From Spinacia oleracea (Eukaryota > Streptophyta > Magnoliopsida > Caryophyllales > Amaranthaceae), in the NCBI RefSeq assembly GCF_020520425.1, contig NC_079487.1, positions 111,014,141 to 111,078,140 on the forward strand: a DNA stretch of 64,000 bases, read 5' to 3'. Each line of letters begins with the position of its first letter. Position 1 is the first letter of the stretch. Positions 11,901 to 23,532 of the stretch are shown here, one piece after another. A model generated the notes under the pieces. It was not told the DNA's origin, searched no databases, and worked only from the letters and a program-made list of their open reading frames with translations. Made by a program: the position numbers and the translations under genes.

Positions 11901-14517
11901 CGTGGAGCTCATCTATCTCTTTAGGCTAATAGATATTCATCATAGATTTTAGCTTAAGACGGAGTGCTTTGATTTTCACAGTTAACAAAACACTCATAAA
12001 GGCCTCTCTCTACATAACCGTCAATTTTCTTAATACTTTACAACTTCCCCATGCAGGAAGCTTACAAAAGCAACTAGGTAAGTTGGGTTTTTCCCTGCTT
12101 AACTTCCGTTACAAGAACGGCACATAAATCTCAGTAGGAATTTCTTTGATCTTCAATTGCTTTTCAAGTTTTCAGAAATCTACACACATCGGACGAGGGA
12201 AACTGTAATCATGCAGGATGAAAAAAGGTTTCAGCTGCAAACTCTACTAGTTTAGCGCCCAACTCCTATTACTTCTTGGTTTTACTGAAGGGAAGTACTT
12301 TTTCAATTTGATTGTCACTGTACTCAAATCTCAAGTCTGGATACCCAATACTGCACAAGACCAATCCTCTGGTCAACTTATTTTACACTCATAAGGGGGC
12401 AAGGGGGGTTAAGATCAACCATTCAACCCCAATTCCCGTAGTAGAAGCTTAGTTGAACAATTATATACAACTGACAAATATTTACTCTTTTCAGAACTTC
12501 ATCTTCAATCCTTAACAACTCAAAACTTGTGAAGAAAGACTAACCGATCGCCACTCTTCACCCATGCTTGCAGGTGACATTGAATGACAAAAACCTGCAA
12601 AGCCTTGTGCAGGTGCCTCTAATATTCCTTCCTACATTAAGACCTTGAGATAAAAAAGGTCGTAGTGCTCATAAGACCATTGTGACAAGAATCCTAAAGA
12701 AGGTAAGTAGCAACTAAGCCTATTTCGAGTGTTACCAGATTGTATTTTCAGCTTTTTTAAAAAATTCGGATGAAAATCAAGGAAAATTAACTCCAGTTTC
12801 AAAGTGTTAAACCAGCATAGTATATTAGCAACTCCAATAGTTGAAGAAAGGGACGTGGTTGCAAATATTAAAAATGTTAAGCCAGTAGCTATAAGGTGCC
12901 TACACCACTGTTGCACATTTTCTAAATTAGCTTTGTTTGGCAAATTAGTTTTGTAGAGCTAGTTAACTTGCCAAATGTAGCACACAAAAAAGGTCCATTG
13001 AGCCACTTGGCCTGGGAAAGGAAGGTCTGGGTACGGAGCTATTGATAGTGAAAGACTTTCATGTGGTGAATTGGGCTTTGTCAGGTAGATTTCCCTACAC
13101 ACAATGGAAAGATATTCTAGATATCCTTTTTGGATGAAGTCCGATGATACACAGCAGAGCAAAGAGTAGGAAAGTAGGAAAGAAACAAGGAAGTGGAGTC
13201 TATTCCTTCCGTACTCCCCTTTATTTCCCTTTGCTGGTTAAGAGCCCTCATTGCGAATATGCTGGGAAGCTGACACAGCAACAAGAAAATCTAACCTTCA
13301 AGCTGAAGAAAAAAGGGGAAGTGCTGACTTGGCAGATTCAGGGGTACCAGGTAAGAATGTGAAGAAGAAGCTAAACTAAACTGCTCCACCAAGTAAGAAC
13401 ATGGAGGAAGAAACAGGAACAACTGCCTAATACTCGCTGCTGTTTGCTGCAGCGCTAAGACAAATACATGGAATAAGAACCACCTTAATCATGTCAAAGC
13501 CTCACAGACCTCTATGATACTAGATGATAATAACATAAACAAACGGGAGATAATCAATCTCTTATACTAGAAAATTTCTCTATAACAAGATACATTTGTA
13601 GTAACTATGACAAGGATATGATTGTATTAATATGACAAGATGCCAAAGAAACCAACCTTGATAATCATAAACTGTAAGGCTGTTTGCCCATAAACCTGCA
13701 CAAATGAATAATTGCTTAAGCTTAAAGCCCTTTGTCAAGTAGAAAAGAAAGGAATCAATGTTAGAAGCACGGCCATATGAACTACATAAACACTTCGGGA
13801 AACTCCGTGCTTCCAAAAGAAACTTCAATAATCAAATAATCTCACTCATATCTTAACATTCAAGACAATACCCTATGTTTGCAGGAAATGTTAACATCAA
13901 CATCATTTTTGCCACAATATAAACAGATAAAACACAATATATCACCCAGGAAGCAAACAAAGCTATCACTACCACTAATAAATTAGTAGCCCTTTGAGTT
14001 TGCGAAGAGTACTCGCAAGAAAAGAAAAAAAACATGTCAAACCCGAATTAAGACTACCAACACTTACATAGTTTGATTCATTCCAAACATACAACATGAC
14101 ACATAACTAATTGATGTTTTATCATTACATTCCCCAATTTGAATTCTAAGAATAAAACATCACCAATCATCACATTATATACACATAAACACTGATTCAA
14201 GCCAAATTGCCCCTTTTTTCCTCCTAACATGAATTACATAAGTGATAACAACATTAAAAAAGAAAAAAGAAATGCAGTAGATGTTTTCAGATTAAAAGAA
14301 TCAACGATCAGGCAATTAAAATCAGCTAAACACTACTGTATTTGATAAGAGAAATACTCCGTATAGAGAGGGGTAAAGATTGACCGTGAGTGGTACTGGA
14401 GCGACGACCGGATTTACAGTAACCGCAAGTGGACCGACGCCTTCCGACATCAGCGACAACGCTTTCGCCACCGGCTGCTCCGCCGCTACTGCTGCTACTG
14501 GCATCGTTTTTCATCAT
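8952..14517 (-). CDS. ATE1: Arginyl-tRNA--protein transferase ATE1
   Basis: Six exons on the minus strand: 14517-14385, 13695-13657, 11720-11570, 11081-9948, 9576-9261 and 9068-8952. All splice sites are GT-AG, all phases agree and the sum is 1890 bases, 629 aa, close to the 632 aa of Arabidopsis ATE1. The enzyme moves Arg from Arg-tRNA to N-terminal Asp, Glu or oxidised Cys, marking proteins for the Arg/N-degron pathway, which in plants controls oxygen and NO responses through ERF-VII factors. Visible hallmarks: STCGYCKSG (Cys31, Cys34) and TCCPAYTIRL (Cys80, Cys81), the N-terminal cysteine cluster; then FGSFHQQYRIDGRLIAVGV and YYYLGYYIHSCSKMRYKAAY of the acyltransferase C-domain. An acidic loop (exon 5, DEDLNDAYVGGDEN and following) is typical of plant ATE1. 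The last exon ends MVYSLG. A second ATG lies one codon inside the first. Intron 2 is long (1.9 kb). Confidence 0.97.
11721..13656 (-). other. Long second intron of ATE1
   Basis: The intron runs from donor CAAG|GTTGG (13657/13656) to acceptor CCCACAG|ATC (11721/11720). It is 1.9 kb, while the other ATE1 introns are under 0.7 kb. I saw no clear transposon ends; small frames at 12632-12943, 12959-13162 and 13144-13362 have no recognisable product. Confidence 0.7.
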
Positions 14518-14945
14518 TCGAACACTTCAAAGACAATTACACCTTCGAAATTCGGCAACGAAATCGGAATTCAACCAATTGAAGATCAGAAATTATAGAA
14601 TTCTAGAAATCGAAAAAGTCGATTCGTGTTTTCGTGGTCTGCAGATTCAATCGGTCAAACTCTGAACTCTTACTTTGGAGAAGGAAGAATCCAGATGTTG
14701 TCACTACGAGGGGGAAATGGAGGAATGAAAGTCTTTGTAAGTCGAACGTCTGTAATTTAAAAAGAAATCAGCTTGTTGGCTGGTCAAGCGGGCTAAAAGA
14801 AGAAAACGAGTTTGAAAGGAGGGGAGGATTGAGACGAAGCACTCTTGTAACTTAACTACTCTTTTTGCGTTACTCATTAGAGGATCTTCCATACAAATGT
14901 CCCACAAGATAAGTCGATAATATGACTCAGGCTTGATTTCATTTA
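14518..14945. promoter_or_regulatory. ATE1 upstream region
   Basis: The sequence upstream of the ATE1 start codon, up to the Harbinger MITE at 14946, must hold the core promoter and 5' UTR unless these extend further. I could not pick a convincing TATA box. The plus-strand frames at 14380-14665 are antisense reads of ATE1 exon 1 and its leader. Confidence 0.4.
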
Positions 14946-15826
14946 GGGGGCGTTTGGTTGGGGGTATTTAGGAAAGGGAAAGAGAATCAAAAGGAGTGAT
15001 TTCCTTTGTTGTTGTTTGTAATGTTATTTCAATCATTCCCTTTACCCCTTGATTCCCCCAAATCCCTCTATATTGATTCCCCACCCCCCCTAAGGTATTG
15101 GCATTCCCTTTCCCTAAGCCACCATATACCCTCAACGCACCACCACATCCACCATGACCAACTCATAACACCACCTCCCTCCACCTGAGCCACGCTAACT
15201 GTCAACCTACCCTCGTCGTCGAACCACCGTTGACCACCCATCGTTCGCAATAGGAGGAGTCGAGAGGGAATCGCGGGCCAGTGGCTGGTGGACGGGTGGC
15301 GTCGATTGGTTGGGAGAGAGGGAGTCGCGGGTCTGGTGTTGGTGGACTGGTCGGCGAGTTTGGGGTTGGTGGGTCGGCGACGATTGGTTCGGGGGGAGAA
15401 GGAGTCGCCGGTCTGCTGTTGGTGAACTGGTCGGCGGCGACTGGTTTGGGAGAGAGGGAGTCGCGGGTTTGGGGTTGGTGGGTCAGCGGCGATTGGTTCG
15501 GGTGAGAGAGGGAGTCGTCGATCTGGGGTTGGTGGACTGGTTGGCGGCAATTGGTGGGGTGGTGGACTGGTTGGCGGCGATTGGTGTGGGTGGTGGGCTG
15601 GTGGTGGACTGGTGGTGAATTTTTTAGGGTTTCCTTGGATTTGTTCAAACAAACAACTCTTGCAATCTAAGGGATTTACATTCCATTCCATTCCAAACCC
15701 TTTCTTGATTCCATTCCTTTTACCCCGTGTCTACCAAACGGCCCCTTAACTTTTTGAACTTGAAAATCTCGAACCGAGAAATCTCTATTCGATAAAAGTG
15801 TATTTGTTTAGGCTTGATTTCATTTA
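14929..15826. repeat. 17-bp direct repeat on either side of the Harbinger element
   Basis: AGGCTTGATTTCATTTA is exact at 14929-14945 and 15810-15826, and a GATAA...TATG/GTGTA stretch before each copy is loosely alike. If the Harbinger element is set aside, the two copies lie about 80 bases apart, so this is probably an older short tandem duplication into one copy of which the element jumped. Confidence 0.6.
14946..15745. mobile_element. PIF/Harbinger (Tourist-like) non-autonomous element with GC-rich core
   Basis: The left end AGGGG style GGGGGCGTTTGGTTGGGG is matched by an inverted right end (reverse complement GGGGCCGTTTGGTAGAC). TTA flanks lie at 14943-14945 and 15746-15748, the 3-base duplication of PIF/Harbinger. 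The interior, about 15240-15600, is a degenerate minisatellite built on GGTGGACTGGTTGGCGGCGA-like units, quite unlike its AT-rich surroundings. The long Pro-rich frames on the minus strand (15068-15691, 15202-15648) and Gly-rich ones on plus read through this minisatellite and are not genes. Confidence 0.82.
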
Positions 15827-17167
15827 CCATGTTTGTTTGGTAAAAATGAAAAATATTCCGTGCATTTTTGTTTATTTTATTCCCAAGAGTGGGGGTGGGA
15901 ATTTAGAAAATTGAGCAAAATATCCAAAATGTCATTAATAAATAACATAAATGAGTTATATAATAAGAGTATCTGAGTAATTTTGCATTATTTCCTCAAT
16001 CTATCCATCACTAGGGGTGTTCATCGGTCCAAACCCGAACCGGATCGGACCGAAGACATAAATTTTGATGATTCAAGACCCGAATACAGGACCCGGACCG
16101 GAAAAATCAGTCCAAAACCCGGACCGGACCGGTTTAGACCGGTTGTAGACCTATTTCTAAATATTTTTTATTTTTTCTAAAAACTATGGTAAAAAAGAAA
16201 ATATATATATTAAAAAACAATTGTTTAAGGCCTTTTTGGAAACTAAAATTAAATATATCACAATGCAGTAATATTTACAACATATTATAGGAGAGAATTA
16301 AATTTTTAAATATTTTATATTATATTTTACGGTTTTTTCATGAAATGCCCCTGAGGTTTTCAATAATGCACCAAATACCCTCGCGTCTTTCGAATCACAT
16401 AATATACCCCTATTTTTTCGTATTGTTCATGAAATGCACTTGCAGTTAACGGACGTTAGTCCTCCGTTAGCTATAGTTTACCATTTTGCCCTTAATGCAT
16501 GTTCTTTGGCATAAATTCCAAAAAATTAAAAAAATCTCAACTTCTTCTCTTTCTCTCTCCTCTCCCCTGTTCTTCATCCTGCTCTCTAGTCGCCGGTAGC
16601 GGCCGATCTCCCCTCTCTGTTCGCCGGCGGAGGCCGATCTCCGATATATGGTCGCCGGCGAGCCTAACTGTTTGACTGAGATTCTTGGTTCGTTGTTTTG
16701 ACCGTTCTTGCAATTTCTTCTGCTAGGTTTGATTTCTTCAAATTAATTCTTAGTTCTTTTGATTTCTAGGCGTTTCTGCTGGGTTTGATTTCGTTGACTG
16801 AGATGAATGTTGGTGAATTTCTAGGCGTTTTTGCTTTGGTTTGATTCGCTGCCCAGAGAGTTTTAGATTTGATTTTGAGGGTGCCTGGAAACGATCAATC
16901 CCGACTCTAGTAATTTCATAATCCTGATTTGTCTTTATCAATTCAGTAAAGTACCATTAATTCCTAAGATTTGTTTATGTTTGAACTTCAGATTAATTCT
17001 TATTCTTTATCTGCTTCTTAATTAATGAAGAAATCATTAGTTATCAAACTGATTCCAGTTACTTGTGCTTATTTCTCAATTTGCTTTGCTATAAATTGGT
17101 TGTTTTAGTGTCTATATATGGTTTTTTTTAGTGTGTGTGTTTTGGTTAGTGTTTATGGTGCTTTTAT

Positions 17168-17737
17168 GTGTGTTGCAGTGCTGCACCTGCTGCAAGAATG
17201 GGTATGACTAGAAGAGTGTACCCTCTTGGTTCTTTGAACCCTTACCAAGGGAACTGGACCATCAAAGTCCGAGTTACCAGCAAGGGGACACTACAAACCT
17301 TCTATAATGAGAGAGGAGAAGGGAATGTCTTCAATGTTGAGCTAACTAATGAATATGTAAGCATAATCTAGAATGAGTCAAACTCTATGTTTTACACTTT
17401 CATGTTTGAATTGAGAGTTGTTCATATAGTAGTTCATGAATGTAGGGTACTCAAATACAAGCAACGATGTTCAATGCGATAGAGAAGAAGTTCTTTGACA
17501 CCTTTGAAGCAGGGAAGGTTTAATACATCTCAAAGGGATCTGTTGAAGTTGCTAATAAGAGGTTCAACACGACTAAAAATGACTACGAGATGACCATCAA
17601 TGAGAACTCAGTTGTTGAGGTAGCCAGTGTTGAAAGGGTATATATCCCTGAAACAAAGTTCAACTTTGTTCCTATTGATCAGTTGGGTATACATGTTGAT
17701 GGAAAGGATCTTGTAGGCAAGAAATGCAGCCTTTAAC
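17168..17737 (+). pseudogene. Captured fragment of RPA70 (replication protein A large subunit), OB-fold A
   Basis: The frame at 17168-17371 reads VYPLGSLNPYQGNWTIKVR and GEGNVFNVELTNEY, which is the start of the first main single-strand-DNA-binding OB fold (DBD-A) of plant RPA1/RPA70. After a GT-AG intron (17357-17445) the match resumes with GTQIQATMFNAIEKKFF, NDYEMTINENS, and IPETKFNFVPIDQLG, ending in a stop near 17737. An in-frame TAA stands where the family has YYISKGS (about 17521), so the second exon could not be translated through. The intron is still present, so the piece was copied at DNA level, as expected for Pack-MULEs. The rest of RPA70 (N-terminal domain, DBD-B, DBD-C) is missing. 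Identity is strong; a working product is unlikely. Confidence 0.88.
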
Positions 17738-18307
17738 AACAACACTTGTTTCTCACAATACCAATCACTTGTATTTTATTTTGTAGATGTTATTAGAGTT
17801 GTTCATAATGTTTCTCTGACAATGAGTATTTCAATAACGCAAGGAAACCTGTTATTAGCAGTGAAATTCGTTGCCTCTGCCTAATTTAGTTTCATGATAT
17901 TTGGGTTTTTTTTCTTCAGAACAACCAAGTTGTTGAGGTAGCCTAATTTAGTCATTTCATGATAGAGTTAGAAGGTTCAAACTACCTTGAGTTGCTCTTC
18001 TGAAAATTGAAACTGATGAATTATGAGGAGGCAATGTGACTAGATTCAAACTAGCCGTTAGATTCAATTCGTGCAATTTGAGTATTTGGTGCAAATAACT
18101 TTACAAATAGGTGTATATTGTGCAATAAGTTTATAAATAGGGGCATTTTGTGAATTATAAACATGACTTAACGGAGGACTAACGGAATGTCAAATTAGGG
18201 GTATTTGGTGCAAATTTATGCAAAAATAGGGGTATATTATGTGATTCAAAAGACGCGAGGGTATTTGGTGCATTATTGCAAACCTGAGGGACATTTCATG
18301 AAAAAAC

Positions 18308-21231
18308 TGTAATCCCCCATAATTTTATACATTTTATTAATATATTTTAACGTATAGTTAATTATATTTAAATAGAATTTATAAATTTTAGAAATAAATA
18401 TATAATTAACGTATATTTATTTTATTTGATTACATTCTAAACATTTTAACGATTTATGAAATCAAAAATAATTTTAGAATTTTATGTTGAAAAGAATTTG
18501 AATTACGAAAATACGTTTTTACTTAGAAAACAATCATAATCGGTTTCGAATTCAAACATAAACTCAATTATAATCCTAGCCCAAATAACAAAGCCCAAAA
18601 TAAATAACCCCAAATAAACCCATAACCCTTTCTCCTATTCAACTTCACGTGAAACAAAAATAAAAAGAGAAACAAAAGAAAACTCTCAAACCCTTGCTTC
18701 ACCATTCACGTGAAAACGCACAAGACTCTCTGCTTCAGCCACCGCCGCTCCTCCTTGCTGCTATCCCTCACGCCGCCGTTCCTCTCTCCCGCCTTCACTT
18801 TCGTTGCTGCAGCCTCCCTCGCCGTCGGACCACCATCACGCCACTGGTAAGGTTTCGACCTCCTCATCTTCTCCTTCTCCCTTATTTCTTTCTCTGTTGT
18901 TTCATCCCTTCTCCTCACTCGCAGTTTCGTTCGCAGCAACCACCACCGCGCCACCAGCCGCGCCCATAACGATTGTTCGCCGCCGGTAAAGCACCTCCTT
19001 CCTCTCACCTCTTGCTTCGTTCTCCCCTTTCGTTGCCCTCCTTAATTGTTTTCTTGCACAGCACCACCAACAACCATCGCGCGGACGCTGACACCCTCCG
19101 CCGTACTCCTCCGACCAGCGTCGCCGCCCACTGTTGCCGCGCCGCCCTGCCTGCCGGCCAGCAGCTTCCCTCTCCTCTCTTTTTTTGGTTAATTCTTTAC
19201 CCTTTTATTTAATTAATGTAATATTTATGTTTTAATAATTTAATTAAGGTTTTCATAATTTAAATTATTAGTTTTGATAATTTATATTTAGAATTCAGAT
19301 TATATATTATAAACTAATTTATTTTCAGTTTGTTAATAATATTTAAGTTAGATTTTCAATTATGTTTACAAATTTAATTAATGTTTTATTGGATTAAATT
19401 ATAGTTTTATGGTTTAACTATAAATTTCAGATTTTATGTTTTATATAATTAAATTATTAATATTCGGATTATGCGATTTGATTGAAATAATGGTTTTAAT
19501 TATTAAAGTATGAATTTTAAGGTTTTAATGGTTGTAAATCATGGTAGGACGATTGTGGTTTATTAAATTTATTGTTTCGATGTTCTAAGAACGTAAATTG
19601 GCCTTGGTGAAGTTTTTAAATGAGTTCATATTGCTGAAAATTTAAAGTACGATGTTTGCAAAGAGTTTTCAACGAATTTCAATCACTAATTCAATAATTA
19701 TGATGCTAGGAAACCAAATATTCAAGTTTCGATATTGAAAAATGTTCTAATTATGTTTAGGAAGGGTTTGAAGCTCCCTAATGTTGTTGAAAATTCAATA
19801 TGAATTGATATGAGTCTATATTGGTTGTTGTTAGGTGGAGAATTCTCCGTAGGCGACTTTTGAATTATTAAAGTGGTCTTGCAGTTTGTTTACACAAGGT
19901 ACGTACATACCTGCGTGCTTGGAATGTGTGCTAATTGTTGAAATCATGTTGATATTATTGTTGAACTTGGTGATGTTGATATTATAGACAAACTTGGTTA
20001 TATGGAATGTGCATGTTTAATACTGTTGGACAAACTTATTGAACTTATTTTGCACTATAGGAACTGTAACATGTTAGTATGGATGTTTGATACAAACATG
20101 TTGGTTGGGAACACTAGATTATTCTATATGATTGGGTTGGATCAATTGGTTGTTGTTCCCTTTCTATCTTTTCACTACTTTATAAGGGCGGAGGACCTTG
20201 TTTAGTAAGTTGAAACTCTATGCCCATATACAGGGTTGCTCATGGTTAAAGGAAAGGTTGGTTAAGTTGGAATGAGTCTTGATTGATGCTTTTATGATCA
20301 CTCACTTAATTCCAAGATAAAAACAGTTGTGAACAAATGTGAATTGTCTGTCTTATGTAATGGTTGAGTCATAACGGAATCTCAATTTGTAAATCATGTA
20401 AAGTGAAACTGAATAGCAATAGCTTTAGACTGTGCACGTCTGAAGTGACGGACAAACAGGAGTTGGGGTTCATGGTGGTAGCCCATGGCCTTTTCTGGGA
20501 CCGGATTGATCACCGTGTCCTATTTTTATTTAAACGTTCCTCGATATCGCAGGTCACCGAGGTTACGGAGTCGCGCCCGTACCTCGTCTTCCTTAGTAAA
20601 GACTTCTGGATGGTCAACTCGGTCCATTGTCTATTTCAACTAAAATAATATTATGGTTATTAAGCCTAGCTTAGTCTAGTCAAGTATAATCGTCAATTTA
20701 TTATGTTTTGTCTGTCCTTACTTATATTTATTAGTATCATGTTAGGGTTGTTGGTTTGATAGTATCATGCTAGGATTGTTGTTGTTTTAGTATGTAGTAC
20801 TCAGCTTTGCTGATTACGTGCTTGTTTGTGTGTGTTGATCATGGCTATGCCTTATTGATCCTGTGATGACCCATCTTTGGTGAGCAGTCTTTAAGGATCA
20901 ATAAGCGTTGACCATCTACAGATTTGAAGATGATGCATCATTGGGATCGGGATTAGAGAGCTTGTAGTTCTATTCGTTTAATTAAGTGATTTAATTTGTT
21001 AACTTGGATTTGAAATTTGTCGTACCATTCGTATTTCCTTAATTCAGTTAAATGGGTTTGGACCTAATATGTAATAGATTATTTATGAACCTAAAAGTTA
21101 GTTTTATGTTTTCCGCTGCAAAATTCTGAATAAGCCGATACGTTTTCACACGGGCGATAATGCCTTGATAATTCTCTACGTTTTATATTAAAAGGTTATT
21201 TTAGAAAAGAGGGAATTGTCGGGGTGTTACA
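18308..21231 (+). repeat. Left LTR of the gag-only retrotransposon
   Basis: 2924 bases, TG...CA. A GC-rich stretch at about 18700-19180 stands out from the AT-rich remainder; small frames in it (for example 18694-18969, 18706-19008) occur identically in the other LTR and are not genes. Confidence 0.93.
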
Positions 21232-21666
21232 AAGTGGTATCTAGAAGCTAAGGTTTTATTTTAATAAATTTCTAGGCGCCTAACCATCTAGTTATTCAAA
21301 ATAAATTTCTTAAAAATCGAGTTTCTACGGATTATAGTGTTCAAAAATTGGTACTTTTTTTTGGGGGGCCGATTTCCTTTTATCTTGTTTGAAAGTATAC
21401 GATATTCCTTATTTACGTTCGAAATCAAATTATTTTTCCAAGTTAAAGTGATACTTTGGACATTTTTATTTTTTTTATTATTTATTATTCAAACAAATAA
21501 ATAAAAATAATATAAATACAATTTATTTATTTTTTTTAAAAATGGAGTTCAATTTTTTTTAGTTGGTTTAAAAGTTAGAATTCGTTAGTTAGGAAATATA
21601 AAATCTTTTTCGAATTAATAACTTTATTTTCGAATTTATTCGCTACGCATTTACTTAATTCATTTT

Positions 21667-21868
21667 ACTTTATTTATTTTATATTTTTATTTATGTTATT
21701 ATTCTATGTTATAATTTTCTTATATTATCGTTCTTTTACTTCGTCATTTAAATTATTTCAATGATTTACTTTATTTATTTTATATTTTTATTTATGTTAT
21801 TATTCTATGTTATAATTTTCTTATATTATCGTTCTTTTACTTCGTCATTTAAATTATTTCAATGATTT
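21667..21868. repeat. Tandem duplication, 2 x 101 bp
   Basis: A 101-base AT-rich unit starting ACTTTATTTATTTTATATTT is repeated head to tail (21667-21767 and 21768-21868) with no difference seen by eye. It lies in the leader of the gag-only retrotransposon. Confidence 0.9.
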
Positions 21869-22115
21869 AGTTTATGAGAGATGGGTAGTATAAGAAGGGC
21901 ATATAAGATAGAATTATATGTGCATTAGTAGCTAGTCAACGCTAGCATTAGAAATTGATTGTTATGTACGTGCGTGTGCTAATTGTTTAAGTGTTACATT
22001 TACATGTGCATAAAGAATTGTTTGATTCCACCAAACTTATTGATTACTGAACCTTGTTTATGTTTTGGCTGGAAAATCGTTAGTGAGACCTTGAATTGTT
22101 TATTTCAGGAATAAA

Positions 22116-22760
22116 ATGTTTCTTTCCAAGTATACCAATATAGGATCCTTCGAGAAACTTGATATAGAAACCCCAGATATTTATGTGAAGAAAATTGTGT
22201 TTGGATGTGAATATTATGCTAAGGTTCAAGGGCAACCTATCTTAATGAGAAAGGATATCATAGCAGCCACTATCATTAATTGCTTACCTAACAAATTTCC
22301 ATACCTAGAACTCAAGGAAAAGTTTAAAGACATGCATTCTGATGATGGAACACCAAAGTTGATTAAGTATGAGACTAGGGATGGTAGGTAGAGATATGAC
22401 GTAGAGATCCTGACCACCATTATTGAGGTCGTAGAAAATGGGTTCAAGGAGGGTAGAAACTCATGGAGTCATGCTTGGGATGCAGTTACAGAAGAACCTA
22501 TGGGAGTAAGTGTAAATAATGACCTAGAGGAAAATGATGTAGCTGTGGAGAATGAGAATGTAGATGTTGAGGCAGAGAATCCTAACCCAGCGACCCATGA
22601 GCCAACCATTGAGATTTCTAGTGATTCAGATGAAGAGCTCGAAAGTGAACAGGAGATGGCAAGTGAGCCTAATCAAGATGAAGACATGGAAGAAGATGCA
22701 AACCCTGAGGAAGACCCCGATGAAGACCCTGAAGAAGAGTTCGATGATCTTGAGATCTAA
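22116..22760 (+). other. Fossil coding stretch with acidic tail, upstream of gag
   Basis: Weakly coding frames at 22116-22391 and 22500-22760 lie between the left LTR and gag. The second is strikingly acidic (runs such as EEDPDEDPEEEFDDLEI). I do not recognise the protein. It could be an extra gene of this element lineage or captured host sequence. The region looks broken in at least one place. Confidence 0.4.
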
Positions 22761-23532
22761 AGTCACTCCTAAAACTTTCAGGAGCGATGGATAGGCAAGA
22801 GGCCACAAATATTTTGAAGTCATAAATAGTTAATTAGCTCTTTCATGTTTTAAAGAATAAGTAGCAAGCAAAGCTACAACTGTTTAAGGTTTAAGTTTAT
22901 TGAAGTTTGAGATGTTCTTTATTATTTTCAAGGATGTAATAAACCTCTATGGAGTTAGCAATAAAAGTTAAAGTTTTCAAGGAATTGTTCTTTATTCTAT
23001 TTTGAGGATTCCATAATACCCCAACCTCTAGGTAGTACGTCATGGATTAATTTTTCTATTGGGTGCATACTCAGTGTGAATTGTGGATCAATTTAATTGC
23101 CACAATAATATTAAATGATTTGAGTACATAAAGGAAGTGAGGGCCAATCTAGACCCTCATGACCAATATGATTCAAAATGTTATGCCTTATGTGCAGTGT
23201 GTGAATGTCTTTCGTGAATTATTGAGGATGATTATTTTTCAATGATTATTGCATCTTGTAGACGATCGTTGCACCTTCGTAAACGATTGTCGTGCCTTCA
23301 TAGATGATGTGTATTAATGTGAACAGTGTTGGTTGAGGTGATCTTTATGGTCAATTCAAGTATTAAATTGTATGGGATAACGTATAGGTGATGTTTCAAA
23401 CCTAAAGTAGAGTATTCTAATTGCAGGTCACGTTCTAGAATGGCCAACAACAATGATCTAGCCGTGGCTATTCGCCTTTTGGCGGAAAAGCTGACTCAGT
23501 AAAGAACTGAGCGCCCCAAATCTGCAGGGGAA

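Noticed and set aside
15068-15691. Pro/Thr-rich 207-codon frame and its Gly-rich opposites
   Set aside because: They only read through the minisatellite core of a Harbinger element; composition is low-complexity and several frames are open at once.
18694-19212. Small frames in a GC-rich stretch (also at 25427-25945)
   Set aside because: They lie inside the LTRs, occur identically in both copies and resemble no protein.
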